DNA from: Kingdonia uniflora
Taxonomy: Eukaryota > Streptophyta > Magnoliopsida > Ranunculales > Circaeasteraceae
DNA length: 64,000 bases
Reading direction: 5' to 3'
NCBI GenBank assembly: GCA_014058105.1
Contig: JACGCM010001242.1
Coordinates: 186,001 to 250,000, forward strand
In this document: in pieces, positions 35,074 through 46,747 of the stretch
Numbering within the stretch: position 1 is the stretch's first letter
Layout of the letters: every line of letters begins with the position of its first letter
Program-made: the position numbers and the translations under genes
Notes under the pieces: generated by a model
What the model was told of the DNA's origin: nothing
Databases searched by the model: none
Seen by the model: the letters and a program-made list of their open reading frames with translations, nothing else

Positions 35074-38000
35074 ATGCCGAATAAGAGTACAAGTAAGCAA
35101 GCCCCTTGACTCAAATCTTCCTCTAAACCTACTTTTGTTCTTCAATTCTATCTCTTTAGATGTTTTAATCCTTAAATTTGGGTTTTTTATGCAGAGAGTA
35201 AGAGTAAGAGAGTGACATTAAAGCAGAAATACAAGATTATTAAAAAAGTTAAGGAACATCATAAGAAGAAAGCCAAAGAAGCTAAGAAACTTGGGGTGAA
35301 TCAAAGGAAGAAGGTTGAGAAGAACCCAGGTATCCCTAATGATTGGCCACTTAAGGAAGATGAGCTTAAGGTGCTTGAAGCGCGTCGGGCACGAGCGATT
35401 CAGGAGTTGGAGACCAAGAAAGCCGATCAAAAAGAAAGGGTATGTTACGATCCACGGTTTTAGTTGCGTTAGTAATGTTTTTACTAATTTCTCTGTGGGG
35501 GTATGCTTGTTTGTTTATCATATGTGTATGAAAACATGACTTGGGTACTTTAGCTTTGGGAGAAGCAATGCATTATGCTATTATCAATCATAGATATGCA
35601 TACCATTTGAAGCAATCTTGACTTAGTGTTTGGTGCAACGTTTTACCCTTACTATATGTGTATATTAAAAACAACATTTTAAAAGATTCATTGAGACGGA
35701 GCATGGAAATGATTGCCAACTTCATTCAGTAATGGTGTGCCCGGCTATTTGCTACATTTTTGCATGATGTCAAACAAGTAATGGCTTTACTTTTTGGCAA
35801 AACTATTTTTTACCTTTTTTCTCTTGGTGTTTTTTATTTATTTTGTAGCCAATAAAAACCCTGTTTTGACTTTATTTAGATGTCTAATTCTTATGGGATG
35901 GGAATAAGAAAAGTAGAATATGTAGACATCTTATATTGAACATATTTTAGATGCTTATTATGTGTCTTGTCCCATAGATGATGTTGGAAAGTTTTGAAAT
36001 TGAAGCTAACAAATGCAGATTCTTTTCCACAAAAAAAAAAAAAAATTAAATAAAAAAAATACATGGTTTAGAGCTGCGACAAATGCTTCTTGAAGATAGT
36101 CAAAACCTCTCAACGATGTGCAAGAAATCTCAACAAAGTTACCTCCTGGATTGAATGAAGCCAAGACCTGTTCCAATATCCAGCGTGCTTGTGAGATACA
36201 CAGACTCCTTTCAAAATGTCTCAAGATAAACTACATTCGAATGAAAATTCAAATTTAGAGCGAATAAAATTAGTTGCTTGTCTTAGATGAATTTGATAGA
36301 TCATTTGTTTCTGGTTTGATCTCATTATAAAGAGTTTAGCCTTATATTCTTTAACAACTCAATGAAATTGGATTAAATTTATAACAGTATAATTTAATGT
36401 TCCATATCAGCTCAGAATCTCTATAGTTACATAAACAATTGGGGAAGTCCAAGAGATTCTAAAGGATCAAAGCCAAAATCCGCAAAGCCCACAACATATG
36501 ACCACGTTCAACGTGCATAGTGCCATCTCATGTTTAATAAAAAGCCAAAATTTGCCCTAATTGTACGTTCGCATATGAGCACATAGGCATGTGATAGTCG
36601 TGCTTGTTGCTTTGCATCTCGCTAAAGCACTCTCTCTCCAATGCTGAATTTTTGTATCAAATAACAATAGTGTTATGATTACAAGTTGTATTTTTATCAC
36701 TCCTATTCTTTAATATTAAAAGTTCACTCTTGGATAGTGAATGTTCTAGTAAGATCCGAATGGACACATTTAGGCACTTTTTATCACTTTACCAGACGAG
36801 ATTAGCTTTTTTCATGCTTGTCGTCATCGTGGGTTGTTAGGCTTGTAAACTTTGATATTGACCCCTTAGAGTATGTTCGACCTAGCCAATCGGTTTTGGG
36901 ACTATTGCAACCCTGTTATAAAGCATTAAAATGGATTGCTAGAAATTTATCCAATTACATTGGCTGTTAAAAATTTAATTAAGTTTGATGGACTGTTGCA
37001 GAATTTAAGGCTTAAATTCTTTATAGACAAAACTGAAAGAGAATATTAACAAGAAAAACTTGGCCATTAAAATTTGTCCTGCGCATTCTTCCAATTTATT
37101 ATGAATATTACCTTTTCTTTTAATTGGGCATTTTGAAAGGAGAAAGCTTAGTTGATCTCTGTGTGTCGTCCAAGCATGACACATATCAGAAGGGGCCCTG
37201 GCTTGGTTGAATTCCAAAGGTAGTGTTGTTGAGATATCTTACACATTGTTGAGAGGATTCGTCTATCTTCAAGAGGCTCACTACGTCTCTAATCCCCCGT
37301 CATGTATTTATTTATTTTTATTTTTTTTGTGGAGAAGAATTTGGATTTGTTGATTTAAAATTTTTCCGGCATACGTATATTTTAATTACCCGATATTAAA
37401 TTAATGTTGTTTTTCTCAGTTAATGATGGGATTCTATTTTGACTTTATATTAGGCATATCTTAACAATCGTTTAATGAAGTAACAAACTCAGGCCAACTC
37501 CAATGGTAGTTATAGGGTCCTTGCCTAACCCTAGCTTGCTTCTGCAAAATATGGTAGGCTAAAATAAAGTTTTAGCCGATAAAAGATTCACTTGAAATTG
37601 TTATTTAACGTGAAAGGAGGGTGAAATTAGTAAAAGAGTTCCAAATACAAGATAAGTGGAGTAGAGAACTGTGACTTCTCTTTCAGTTTGTGATTTCTTT
37701 TGTAAGTTATGGTTTTCAAGTGAAGGAGACTTCCCGGATTTGCAGGTCCAAAAGAGAAAGTTGGGACTACTAGATAATGAAGATACAACCAGTATTACTC
37801 CTGCAAAAGGAAAGAAACTTAAAGAGAGAAGCAGTGAAGAAGATTCTTCAAATATTTTCAAAAGCAGGGGTATGCTAATATTTTATTTTCATTTCTTTTG
37901 TTCTTGAAGTAGAATATATAGTTTTCTGTTTCTTGTTTGCTATTTATTTTATTGTTGTAATAGTTCTCTGATAATCTATACAGATAACTCGGACAGGGCT

Positions 38001-41000
38001 TTCTATAAGGAGTTGGTAAAAGTTATAGAGGTGTCTGATGTAATATTAGAAGTTCTTGATGCACGAGATCCTCTTGGTTCCCGTTGTGTAGACATGGAAA
38101 AGATGGTGATGAAATCAGGTCCTGATAAACATCTCGTGTTGCTTCTGAACAAAATAGGTAACGGCTCCATAAATGTTTTTCTCTCAGTAAGAAAAATCGG
38201 TCAGCTCTAATTGTTATAAAATAGTCTTACTTGTACCAGTTATATAGCTGTAAGTTGTAACATCACTGTTTTGTTACTGAAGATACATTATTCTAAGTGA
38301 AAGCTAATATATTTATGATATGTTTCAGATCTTGTTCCTCGGGAGGCGGTTGAGAAATGGCTCAAATATCTTAGGGAGGAATTACCAGCAGTTGCTTTCA
38401 AGTGCAGCACCCAAGAACAAAGATCAAATTTAGGGTGGAAATCTCCTTCGAAGAGTAAAAAACCGAGCGCTCTTTTGCAGACAAGTGACTGTCTTGGAGC
38501 TGAAACTCTTATAAAACTGCTTAAGAATTACTCCAGAAGTTATGAGGTATGCAAATATCTTGATTTTTTATTTTATTTTCTAGCTTCGTCAGAAAGTTAG
38601 TCATCTACTCATTTATAGTTTATGAAGTAGCAGTTGCTTGTATCTGTTTAACAAAAACAGGAAGGAAAAAATACCTACTCTAAGCTTTTGATCCTTTTGG
38701 CATATATTTATTTGGCAGATAAAAAAATCAATAACAGTAGGTGTTATTGGGCTTCCTAATGTTGGTAAGAGTAGCCTGATCAATAGCTTGAAGAGAAGTC
38801 ATGTTGTCAATGTTGGGGCAACTCCAGGATTAACAAGATCAATGCAAGAAGTTCATTTGGATAAGAATGTCAAACTGTTGGACTGCCCTGGGGTTGTAAT
38901 GCTCAAGTCTGGAGAAAGTAATGCATCTATAGCTCTTCGAAATTGCAAAAGAATTGAGAAGTTAGATGATGTCGTTGGTCCAGGTAATTGTTTCCTCTTT
39001 CCCTTTTGTTGGGCATGGATTCTTTCATATATCATTTTTGACAATCAATGACTTTAATATATCAAATTAGATTGTTAAAAAAATCCAAACTTGGTTTATT
39101 TTTGGGAATGCTTAGACGTAATTCTTAAATGAGTTGTAAAATGTAATTCCTTACATAATTGATAGCATGACACTAATAAATTGATTCACATATGGACGTG
39201 TTGAGAATACATCTATTGGAATATCATCAAAATATCATAATATTGGGTGATCTATGGCAGTTTATAGCCTCTATGGCAGTTTAAATTGGTGTGATACTCC
39301 ATATAGGTAGTGTCTAACACGATTGTACAATCATATGATTGAATGTGAGCCACTTGAAATTGGCTACAGAACTTTGGAATACAAATCTCTAAATATAATC
39401 CCAATACCACCCACACCTGGATTTTGTATCCACACTCCATTCTGTCTTGGAGGTAGCCAAGATAGAGATTTGATAATTGGACTCTCTGTCTTGCACTTCA
39501 CATTAAAGTATTTTATGACACATAAGTCATCGACCGTGTTATACATGCACCTCCATTCAGAAGCTCTGAACTGCCTTAAAAATGTGAGTGACACTTCCTA
39601 AATCTGATAGTGTTGATCATCAAATAACATTCTATTCGGTCTTCCATAAGTGAGTTAACTGTGCAATCAACGTACTGTACCAAAGGTCCCTTATATGTAA
39701 CTGTCGATTTTCCTTTCTTGATTCATGCCTTAGGAAAATGTTCATCGCCTCAATGTACAAGGTCAATTTTAAATTTGCAGCGCCCCAGTGTGAGCAACGC
39801 AATGAAGCAAAACTCAAAAAGTAGTGGTTCCCATGGCGTGACATGGCGTGGTGTAACGTTTGTTGTATAAACGCATTTAAAAATCTACAGAAGCCTTGCA
39901 AAAGAATCCTTCTGTTTCTTCTTTTTATTATCTTGGCATGTTGAATCTTCAGGCACACCATAGAGTATTTCAACTAACGTTGCTCACCCCTAGATTAAAT
40001 TTCTAGATCTTGTTTCAGTTACATGTTCAAATGTTTTGAGAATAAAAAATCTCCGGTTACATTGTGGTAAAGATATTATAATATACAGTTCAAAGCGTGT
40101 TTATATTTTCTGACAATTTGAGAATTGCTCATTTTGAAGTGAAGTTATTTGTAAGTAAATGCTAAGACGATTGGTGTTTGAACTTTGCAGTCAAGGAGAT
40201 TCTCGAGAAGTGCCCTTTGGAAATGTTGGTTTCCCTTTATAAGACTCCTACCTTTGATTCAGTGGACGACTTCCTTCAGAAGGTAGCTACTGTTAGAGGT
40301 AAGCTTAAAAAAGGTGGCATTGTGGACGTTGAAGCTGCTGCAAGGATAGTTCTTCATGACTGGAATGAAGGTATATTTACATTATTACATATACATATCT
40401 GAACATTTATTAATGTCACATATAAAAAACAAATATATTGTGGTTTACCATCATATTAGAATATGGGACGCATTATGAGTTTATTAGGTGTATCACGACA
40501 CCCGACTACTAACATGGGCCTGATTGTGCATGACCAAGTGATTCTTTCTGTTTGATATGATTCAGGTAAAATTCCATACTACACAATGCCTCCAACTAGA
40601 AATCCCGGAAAAACTTTTGAGGCAGCCATCGTATCTGAGTTGGGGAAAGAATTCAATGTTGATGAAGTTTATACTGGGGAATCTTCGTTTATTGGCAGCC
40701 TTGTATCTGTTGAGGATGTCAATCATGTTGAACTTCCTCCTAGTTGCCCTCTAAATTTCGATGAGAAGATGATAGAGGTGTGTGCTCTCCTAACTACATA
40801 TTTAAGTAGTTTTCTTCTTACTAAAATCTTGTCATCCCCCAATCCTGACCCATTTAGGGCTTTCTTATTATGGCATGTATACTGATATGACGCTGTTGTG
40901 CCTCTTTCAAGTCATTTAAGATTACTCTTTTTGAATATGATCTCCTCAAGATGGAGATCATCTGCACAAACTTCCATATCGATTGAATTCTGGTAAATCA

Positions 41001-41699
41001 CATTTTATGTGGAATGTGTTTTTTCCGAAATTGGATGATACCATTTTCCTATGCAATCCTCTTTTCTTCGTGTTAGAAATATATCGGGAGGAAGATCTCC
41101 ATGTTGAGGAAATTTAATCGATAGAGAATAATTTCTGAAACCATCTGCGTATGGCCTCAGAGGAGCAATGCCATATCTTCCATATATTTATGTGTTTGTT
41201 ATGTGGATACATCAACATGCGTTCCATTTTTTTAGACTGCACACAGTCAAATTGAGACCAAATTGGTTAATTGCATGTTTTATGTCTGTAGGACGACCTT
41301 CAACCCAATGCATTAAATCAAGTTGATGAGAAATCCGCAGAAAAAGCAGAGGACATTGCCACTGAATCCATGGGTTGTGATGTAAGTGAAGCAAGCACTA
41401 TTATTAAAACCCTTCCAAGATCGCAGAATGAAAAATTATATGAAGCTGAAGGTATACTTAATCCAAGGAAACTGAAGGCAGATAAGAAGAGAAGGAAGAA
41501 AGCTAACAAATCATCCAGTATAGATGTTATGGACTCCGACTTTGATTTTAAGGTGGATTACACAAATAAAGAGTCCGAGATGGATGTTGGTGCTGACAAG
41601 GCCAACAACAATGCAGATGTTGGGGTGGGTAATGGCAACGATGCAGATCATCAGATCAACACTCAAGTGCCAATGTCTGGTGTCGAGTTAGATAATTAA
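35074..41699 (+). CDS. NSN1: Nucleostemin-like GTPase NSN1, nine exons, 614 aa
   Basis: Nucleolar GTPase of the nucleostemin/GNL3 family, needed for 60S subunit maturation and, in Arabidopsis, for growth and flower development. Exons by GT-AG sites and frame: 35074-35092, 35195-35439, 37746-37869, 37984-38157, 38329-38546, 38719-38983, 40191-40370, 40566-40777, 41292-41699; phases match at every join and no stop appears. The product has a lysine-rich N-terminus ([13 protein letters not shown]) for nucleolar targeting. Its GTPase is circularly permuted: DARDPLG (155-161), G4 NKID (185-188), G1 GLPNVGKSS (271-279), the GATPGLT switch (293-299) and G3 DCPG (315-318). After this come [10 protein letters not shown] and a basic/acidic tail ([16 protein letters not shown]). 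The length fits the family. Introns 2 (2.3 kb) and 6 (1.2 kb) are long. It appears intact and functional. Confidence 0.93.
36008..37351. mobile_element. Foldback-like element with long inverted repeats in NSN1 intron 2
   Basis: Sequence 36008-36218 is repeated, inverted and diverged, at 37129-37351. Shared features include AACAAATGCAGATTC/inverse at the outer ends, a poly-A (or poly-T) run with CATGTATTT, CAACGATGTG/CACATTGTTGAGAGG and CTCCTTTCAAAATG/CATTTTGAAAGGAG at the inner ends. The arms are about 210-220 bases around 0.9 kb of unique AT-rich sequence with no ORF of note. This is the build of a foldback/MITE-type element. I did not find a clear target duplication. Its place in an intron means that it is removed by splicing. 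Confidence 0.55.
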
Positions 41700-42251
41700 G
41701 AAGTGGATTCAGAAGACGAGAAAAAACAGATTCAGAATTTAAATACCATTTTTCATGTTTTTTTGTCTTTGATCGTTTTGTTAAGATCACAGAAACTTCA
41801 ATTTAGATGTCTGCTTTGATATCTAAAGTATTAGTACAGTTAACAATCTTCTGTAAAATGTGTTTTATATATGAAAGCTTTACGTATTCTCATCCTTGGT
41901 TTTCAATTAAGTCGTTCTAATGTTTACAAATATGCCCGTCAATTTTCGTCAAATAATTGGATGGCTTCAACCCAAAGTTGTCTGGGCTTTGGTTTCTAGT
42001 AAACATTGAAGGTCTGCAACTACCTCTTGTAATAGTTACCTGAAATGTGGGTATGAATTGATGGCCTTAAAAATCGAGGAGTAATTTGAGTACAATTTTC
42101 GAAATTTATGGCAGCAACACTAGCTGTATCTCATCAATGTTATTATTAAAGTGTAACAAATTGGTTGAACTTTAATGGCATCAGCAGTGTTCTTTAAAGA
42201 TGTTACATTCCAATTGAGCAAAAATAATCACACACCTCAAACTGAGACTCC
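41700..42251. other. Intergenic region NSN1-CYP96A
   Basis: The region contains the NSN1 3' UTR and the promoter of the P450 gene. I see no repeat, ORF or RNA gene here. Confidence 0.5.
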
Positions 42252-43751
42252 ATGGAGTTGAAGTTGCCCCATATTTGCTTTGCTTTCCTCTGTGTTTTCT
42301 TTGCTGGGTGGTACTTCAAACACAAGAGCCTACCTATAACTCACTGGCCTCTCATTGGAATGCTTCCGACTATTGTACCCAACACCAATCGTTTACCGGA
42401 GTGGTTTAACGATGTTTTCAGCTCCACTGGATGCGGTTCTTTCTTCATATATGGCCCTGTTTTCTCCAAACTTTGCTATCTCGTGACCTGTCACCCTAAA
42501 AACATCGAGTACATTTTGAAAACCAACTTCGGGAATTATCCGAAAGGTCCGGACTACGGTATCTTGTTTGAGATACTTGGTGATGGTATATTCAAGGCTG
42601 ATTATGAGTTTTGGCGCTTGCAGAGGAAGATGGTGCACTCATGCCTGTCGTCTATCGACTTTAGAACGTTAGTCGCGGAAACTTGCCATAAACTGGTCTA
42701 TTATCGGTTAGTTCCGTTATTGTCTCATGCGGCTAAAGAAGGGGTTGTAGTTGATATTCAAGATGTGATTTTACGATACTTTTTTGATAGTAACACGAGT
42801 ACTATATTAGGTGGTGATGAAGGTTATCTCTCAAAAGATCTACCGAAGAACGAACTAGCTACGGCTTTGGATGAAGCGCAAGAAGCTATACTTATTAGAC
42901 ATACAAAGCCTATGTTTTTGTGGAAGACGTTGCGGTGGCTAAATATTGGGAGAGAAAAACAACTCTCCAAGGCTTGGATAACTATAGATGCTCTATTGGG
43001 AGAATATATTTCTCAAAGAAGAGAAAGCATTCGTATAGATGTACCGAGAAAAAGACCCGATCTTTTATCTACATTTATCTTGGATTCATCTGAGAATGAT
43101 AAGTTTATGAGGGATACCGTGTTGAGCATGTTCGTCGCTGGCTTGGACACAACTACATCCGGTCTCATTTGGTTTTTTTGGTTGGTTTCAAGAACACCCC
43201 GTGTAGAGGCAAAAATTTTGGATGAACTCAAGTTATTACTCTCGAAGAAGGGTAATCCTGTGAATAATAGGCCACATGTTTTCGATCCGAAAGATCTCAA
43301 AGTGTTGGTGTATTTACACGCTGCATTATGCGAGTCTTTAAGATTAAATGCTCCATTGCCTATGAATAGCAAAGCCGTCAAAAAAGAAGATATACTCCCC
43401 GATGGCACAGTGGTGAAGCCAGGAATGCAAATCATAATTTCATTTTACTCCGAAGGGAAAATGCAGTGGATTTGGGGTAAGGATAGCATGGAGTTTAAGC
43501 CCGAGAGATGGATAGACAACGAGGGGAAGTTTAACAATGAACTTATGTCTAACTTATTCGTGTTTAATACCGGGCCAAGGAGTTGCTTAGGGAAGGAGAT
43601 AGCGTTTACTCAAATGAAATCTGCGGTTGCCGCTATACTCTTCAACTTCCATCTCGAAGTTGTAGAAGGTCAGGATTTCGGCCTCAGACCATTTCTTAAT
43701 CTTCTTTTGCAGAATGGATTGAAGGTTAGGATAAAAGAACGGGTAATCTAG
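42252..43751 (+). CDS. CYP96A: Cytochrome P450, CYP96A-like (MAH1-type), 499 aa
   Basis: Haem monooxygenase of the endoplasmic reticulum in the CYP86 clan. Members of CYP96A include Arabidopsis MAH1 (CYP96A15), which hydroxylates wax alkanes in mid-chain. One intronless frame begins at an ATG with an N-terminal membrane anchor (residues 8-23) and the hinge ITHWPLIGMLP. It shows the I-helix oxygen-binding motif AGLDTT (296-301), the K-helix ESLR (361-364), FKPERW (PERW 417-420) and the haem loop FNTGPRSCLG (438-447, ligand Cys445). All catalytic motifs are intact, and the length and lack of introns fit CYP96A. One oddity is YSEGKM before PERW, where the family normally has YSMGRM or YAMGRM. 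The substrate is inferred from the family and not shown; some CYP96 members (CYP96T) act on alkaloids. Confidence 0.9.
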   Translation: MELKLPHICFAFLCVFFAGWYFKHKSLPITHWPLIGMLPTIVPNTNRLPEWFNDVFSSTGCGSFFIYGPVFSKLCYLVTCHPKNIEYILKTNFGNYPKGPDYGILFEILGDGIFKADYEFWRLQRKMVHSCLSSIDFRTLVAETCHKLVYYRLVPLLSHAAKEGVVVDIQDVILRYFFDSNTSTILGGDEGYLSKDLPKNELATALDEAQEAILIRHTKPMFLWKTLRWLNIGREKQLSKAWITIDALLGEYISQRRESIRIDVPRKRPDLLSTFILDSSENDKFMRDTVLSMFVAGLDTTTSGLIWFFWLVSRTPRVEAKILDELKLLLSKKGNPVNNRPHVFDPKDLKVLVYLHAALCESLRLNAPLPMNSKAVKKEDILPDGTVVKPGMQIIISFYSEGKMQWIWGKDSMEFKPERWIDNEGKFNNELMSNLFVFNTGPRSCLGKEIAFTQMKSAVAAILFNFHLEVVEGQDFGLRPFLNLLLQNGLKVRIKERVI

Positions 43752-43819
43752 GATTTGATTAGTATTATTTTTACAATTTGTTTGTTTTGTTTTTGACTGT
43801 TTATCTCGTCTAATCAGAA

Positions 43820-43825
43820 AATAAA
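43820..43825 (+). terminator. Polyadenylation signal of the P450 gene
   Basis: AATAAA lies about 70 bases after the stop codon of the P450 gene, within a T-rich region. This is the usual position for a near-upstream element in plants. Confidence 0.5.
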
Positions 43826-44186
43826 ACTATTTGTGTGTTTGAAATTCTGCTTGTTTTCAGTTTATTTTAGAAATACCGAAAGTTCTACAATATGTCAGAT
43901 TTTGATGAACCTAATAACCTGTCCATCGCATTTCTGGCCGACTTAGCTCAAGATAATGGTTTGTAACGCCTGCCCTACTCTAGACATTTCTTAAGCAAAT
44001 AACTTAATGATTAATTTTACTTAAAACAGAAAAAATGAAAGCATGATAACTCGATAAGTTCATAAAATCCGAGAGAGTACTCATAACAGCAAACCTAGAA
44101 TTATGAAAATTCCCAGTCACTACTTACACCAAAGCTTAGTTTTGCCTCTAAACATTTTTAGTCCTGAAACTGAGATTAGCTTTTAC

Positions 44187-45741
44187 TTAACCTGGAAAAG
44201 TTGCGGCTAGTATAGCAGTCACCACTATTGTAACCCAAGATGGAAATGGCTGGTGTTTAACGCTTCCTCCTTTGCGGTGGTGATGACTACCATAGTAATA
44301 AAATACTCCACCACTATAATAACCACGTTCTTTTGGTCTACGACCTCCACCTCCACCGCCACGACTCCCACCACTTCCACCGCCACGACCCCCACCACTG
44401 CCTCCTTTTAACCTGCGCCTGACTTTCATTGTCTCAGTTTCGTTGGCTGGAGTTCCCTGCACATGGACTGAAGGAAAATATAATACGAGTCTTAGTCCTA
44501 CTTACCATCAACATTAATGTAACAACAAACAACACTGATATCTCTTTCAGGAAGAAACGGTTTAAGATTTGAGTCCTTGAGATTTACCATACAACCATTC
44601 CATTGAAATGGGGTTTTCATCTTTGGTGTATCATTTGCTCGTTTTAACAAAAGAAGGTCTAGTGACTAGTTCAATGATACAGTACAGTAATGACTTACCA
44701 TCGCCTCCCTTTAACATACACCCGAGTTTCATTGTCTCAGATTCCTTAGCTGGAGCTCCCTGCGCATGAACTGAAAATAACAAACAAACATATGAGTCCT
44801 ACATCCTAATTTTTTCAATAACACTTGATATTTCTTCCAGGAAGACATAATTTAGCCTAAAGATTGACACTCGGGTCTACCTTGACGCTCTAAGCAAAGG
44901 AGTTAGTTACCCTAAGGATTACTCCCTTCACGGTTACCATAATGCTCTAAGCAAAGGGGTTATTCTAAGGATTGATACCCTTCATGGGTTTATAGAATTC
45001 TTTGAAACTAGACGATTGCAACACGTCCAACCGTCCAATTAAGTTGTAGGCCGTGCACTTTATGAATGTTATAGAAACGCAATCAGGTAAGGCACCTCGT
45101 TTACCATTTAAGGCAAAATAAACCCTTAGACACGGCCACGGCTAGAGCCCAGAAGCCTCTCCAAAGGATCACCTGAAAATGAAACCCTTCAAAATCTCCC
45201 AATGAAATGCTGTATTTATGTGTACGAGGAGATTAAAATGCATGACAAAAAAAAAAAAAAAAAAAACTCCAAAATCCAAAGCAAAAATTCCAAATGCCTG
45301 TCTACTCGAAATAGTACAGGAATGTTATAATCCTATACAAAATCCCATATGCCAAAATCCAGCTTGGGAAGATGATTACCTCAAATTGCACCAGTTTTAC
45401 TCTTTTACCTAACATCTAACACATAACCGTATCATTGAAATTGAGCTTTCACCCTTGTTGTAAAATTTGCTCAGGTATAAAAAAATAAAATGAAATAGTA
45501 CTAGCTTACCACTGGTAGTATCGAAGTAGCTGTTTTTAACAACAGAGTCATCACCACCCAAGTCCAAATCCAAGTGAACCCACCCATCTTCATCAAGCTC
45601 TTTCGAAGACGAATCACCGAAATCCTTCGTCTCGTCGTTGCTCATAGTGTTGTGAACCAATCTCATATCTCCATTTACATGTACTAGTACTATTGCCACA
45701 TTGATCATTAACAACCCCAAACATACACCCACAGCAAGCAT
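44187..45741 (-). CDS. Small secreted glycine-rich protein, three exons, 194 aa
   Basis: Exons on the minus strand are 45741-45510, 44770-44699 and 44467-44187, joined in phase by GT-AG introns without stops. The start is the first in-frame ATG; upstream the frame has no ATG before a stop. The product begins with a signal peptide or anchor (MLAVGVCLGLLMINVAIVL), followed by an acidic serine-rich part (SKELDEDGWVHLDLDLGGDD). Exons 2 and 3 both start VH(A/V)QG(A/T)PA(K/N)E(S/T)ETMK, so exon 2 is a duplicate of the start of exon 3. Exon 3 continues with RRRLKGG, a glycine/arginine-rich block, a tyrosine/histidine stretch (YYSGGVFYYYGSHHHRKGG) and a hydrophobic tail (WVTIVVTAILAATFPG) like that of a membrane or GPI-type anchor. 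I do not recognise a named family; a cell-wall or plasma-membrane glycine-rich protein is likely. Confidence 0.65.
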
Positions 45742-46097
45742 AGTGAAAACTAGCACACAGGAACAAATGGGTATCTTAGTTATAGTTATAGATGAGAATC
45801 AAACTCAATCAAGGTTCACAGTTGAAATCAAACCAACCCAGAGTTGGATATTTCCTATAGCAACACAGAAATCACTATAGCAGATATCGAAATCACATAT
45901 GTAAAAATCACTGTAGCATAAAAGAAAGAAAATCCGCAGAATTTTGCTAGCTCTGGTACCAAATTGTTAAAAACTACGTTGTTACAAAAGCTAAATCACA
46001 CTCTAAAATAAACTAAATCTCTCCATGGTAAATTCTAAGGTTTTTAGAGTTTTACCCAAAATTTTAATAAGAGAGCTGAAAACCAAAAATCTTCTAA
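45742..46097. other. Upstream region of the glycine-rich protein gene
   Basis: This holds the promoter side of the minus-strand gene and ends at CTAAA (46093-46097), the left target duplication of the copia element. Nothing else is seen. Confidence 0.4.
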
Positions 46098-46287
46098 ATG
46101 TTAGGAGTTGGATTCAATCCCTTCTTAGGAACCCAACAGGGTTGGGGGGAATCCTTCTGGGTTGTCTATATATATCACTGTACTTTGTACAGAGAACATG
46201 ATGATGATAATCAATAAATCTTTTTCTTTATTTCTCTCTTGTTCATGCTTTAGTATTATTCTATTCTAGATTGATCATATCCCAACA
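46098..46287 (+). repeat. 5' LTR of the copia element, with internal deletion
   Basis: The LTR is 190 bases, against 258 for the 3' LTR. It lacks the segment between GGGTTGGGG and GAATCCTTCTGGG that the other copy retains (about 68 bases). TATATATATCACTGTA and the AATAAATC signal are kept. It is followed by CGTTATCAACACGAAAGCTC, the probable primer-binding region seen in many copia elements. Confidence 0.85.
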
Positions 46288-46747
46288 CGTTATCAACACG
46301 AAAGCTCTAGGAGCGAGGAGAGCAGATCTTTCCGTATAATCAGAGATTTCATTGAAACAAAACGATCAGGAGAAGAGGCATTTTACGTCTTTTTTATACC
46401 TATATTCAGATCTATAATATATCATAGATCATCATGTTTCGAAAACCTATTCAAATCTAGAAATTTTAGTATTTTTTACCCTTGATAAATGACTGTTTTC
46501 GATTATGTATATCTTTCACTGTGGAGATCGGATCGAGGCAAAACTAATTCGGTTAGATAGCCCACTCTGAGAGCTTTCCAACGATATATGACACGTCTCT
46601 GAGAGATACCCCAATCGTTGGGAATAGCTCGTTAAAACTATGCAGTTTCACCGCAAAAAAATGGCATTTTTTTGGTCGCTTACGTCATCAATTTTTTTTA
46701 AATTTTATTTATGGCGTCATCCTTATCCATAGTGATGTCAGCAGTGA

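Noticed and set aside
39323..39973. Frames of 92-113 codons inside NSN1 intron 6
   Set aside because: They overlap on opposite strands, have no motif and would be spliced out. The flanking exon phases match without them.
45247..45266. A-rich run as the tail of a retroposed gene
   Set aside because: It lies in an intron of the glycine-rich protein gene. No upstream retroposed coding sequence or flanking duplication was seen.
42252..45741. NSN1, CYP96A and the glycine-rich gene as a metabolic gene cluster
   Set aside because: The products belong to unrelated processes, and only one biosynthetic gene is present.
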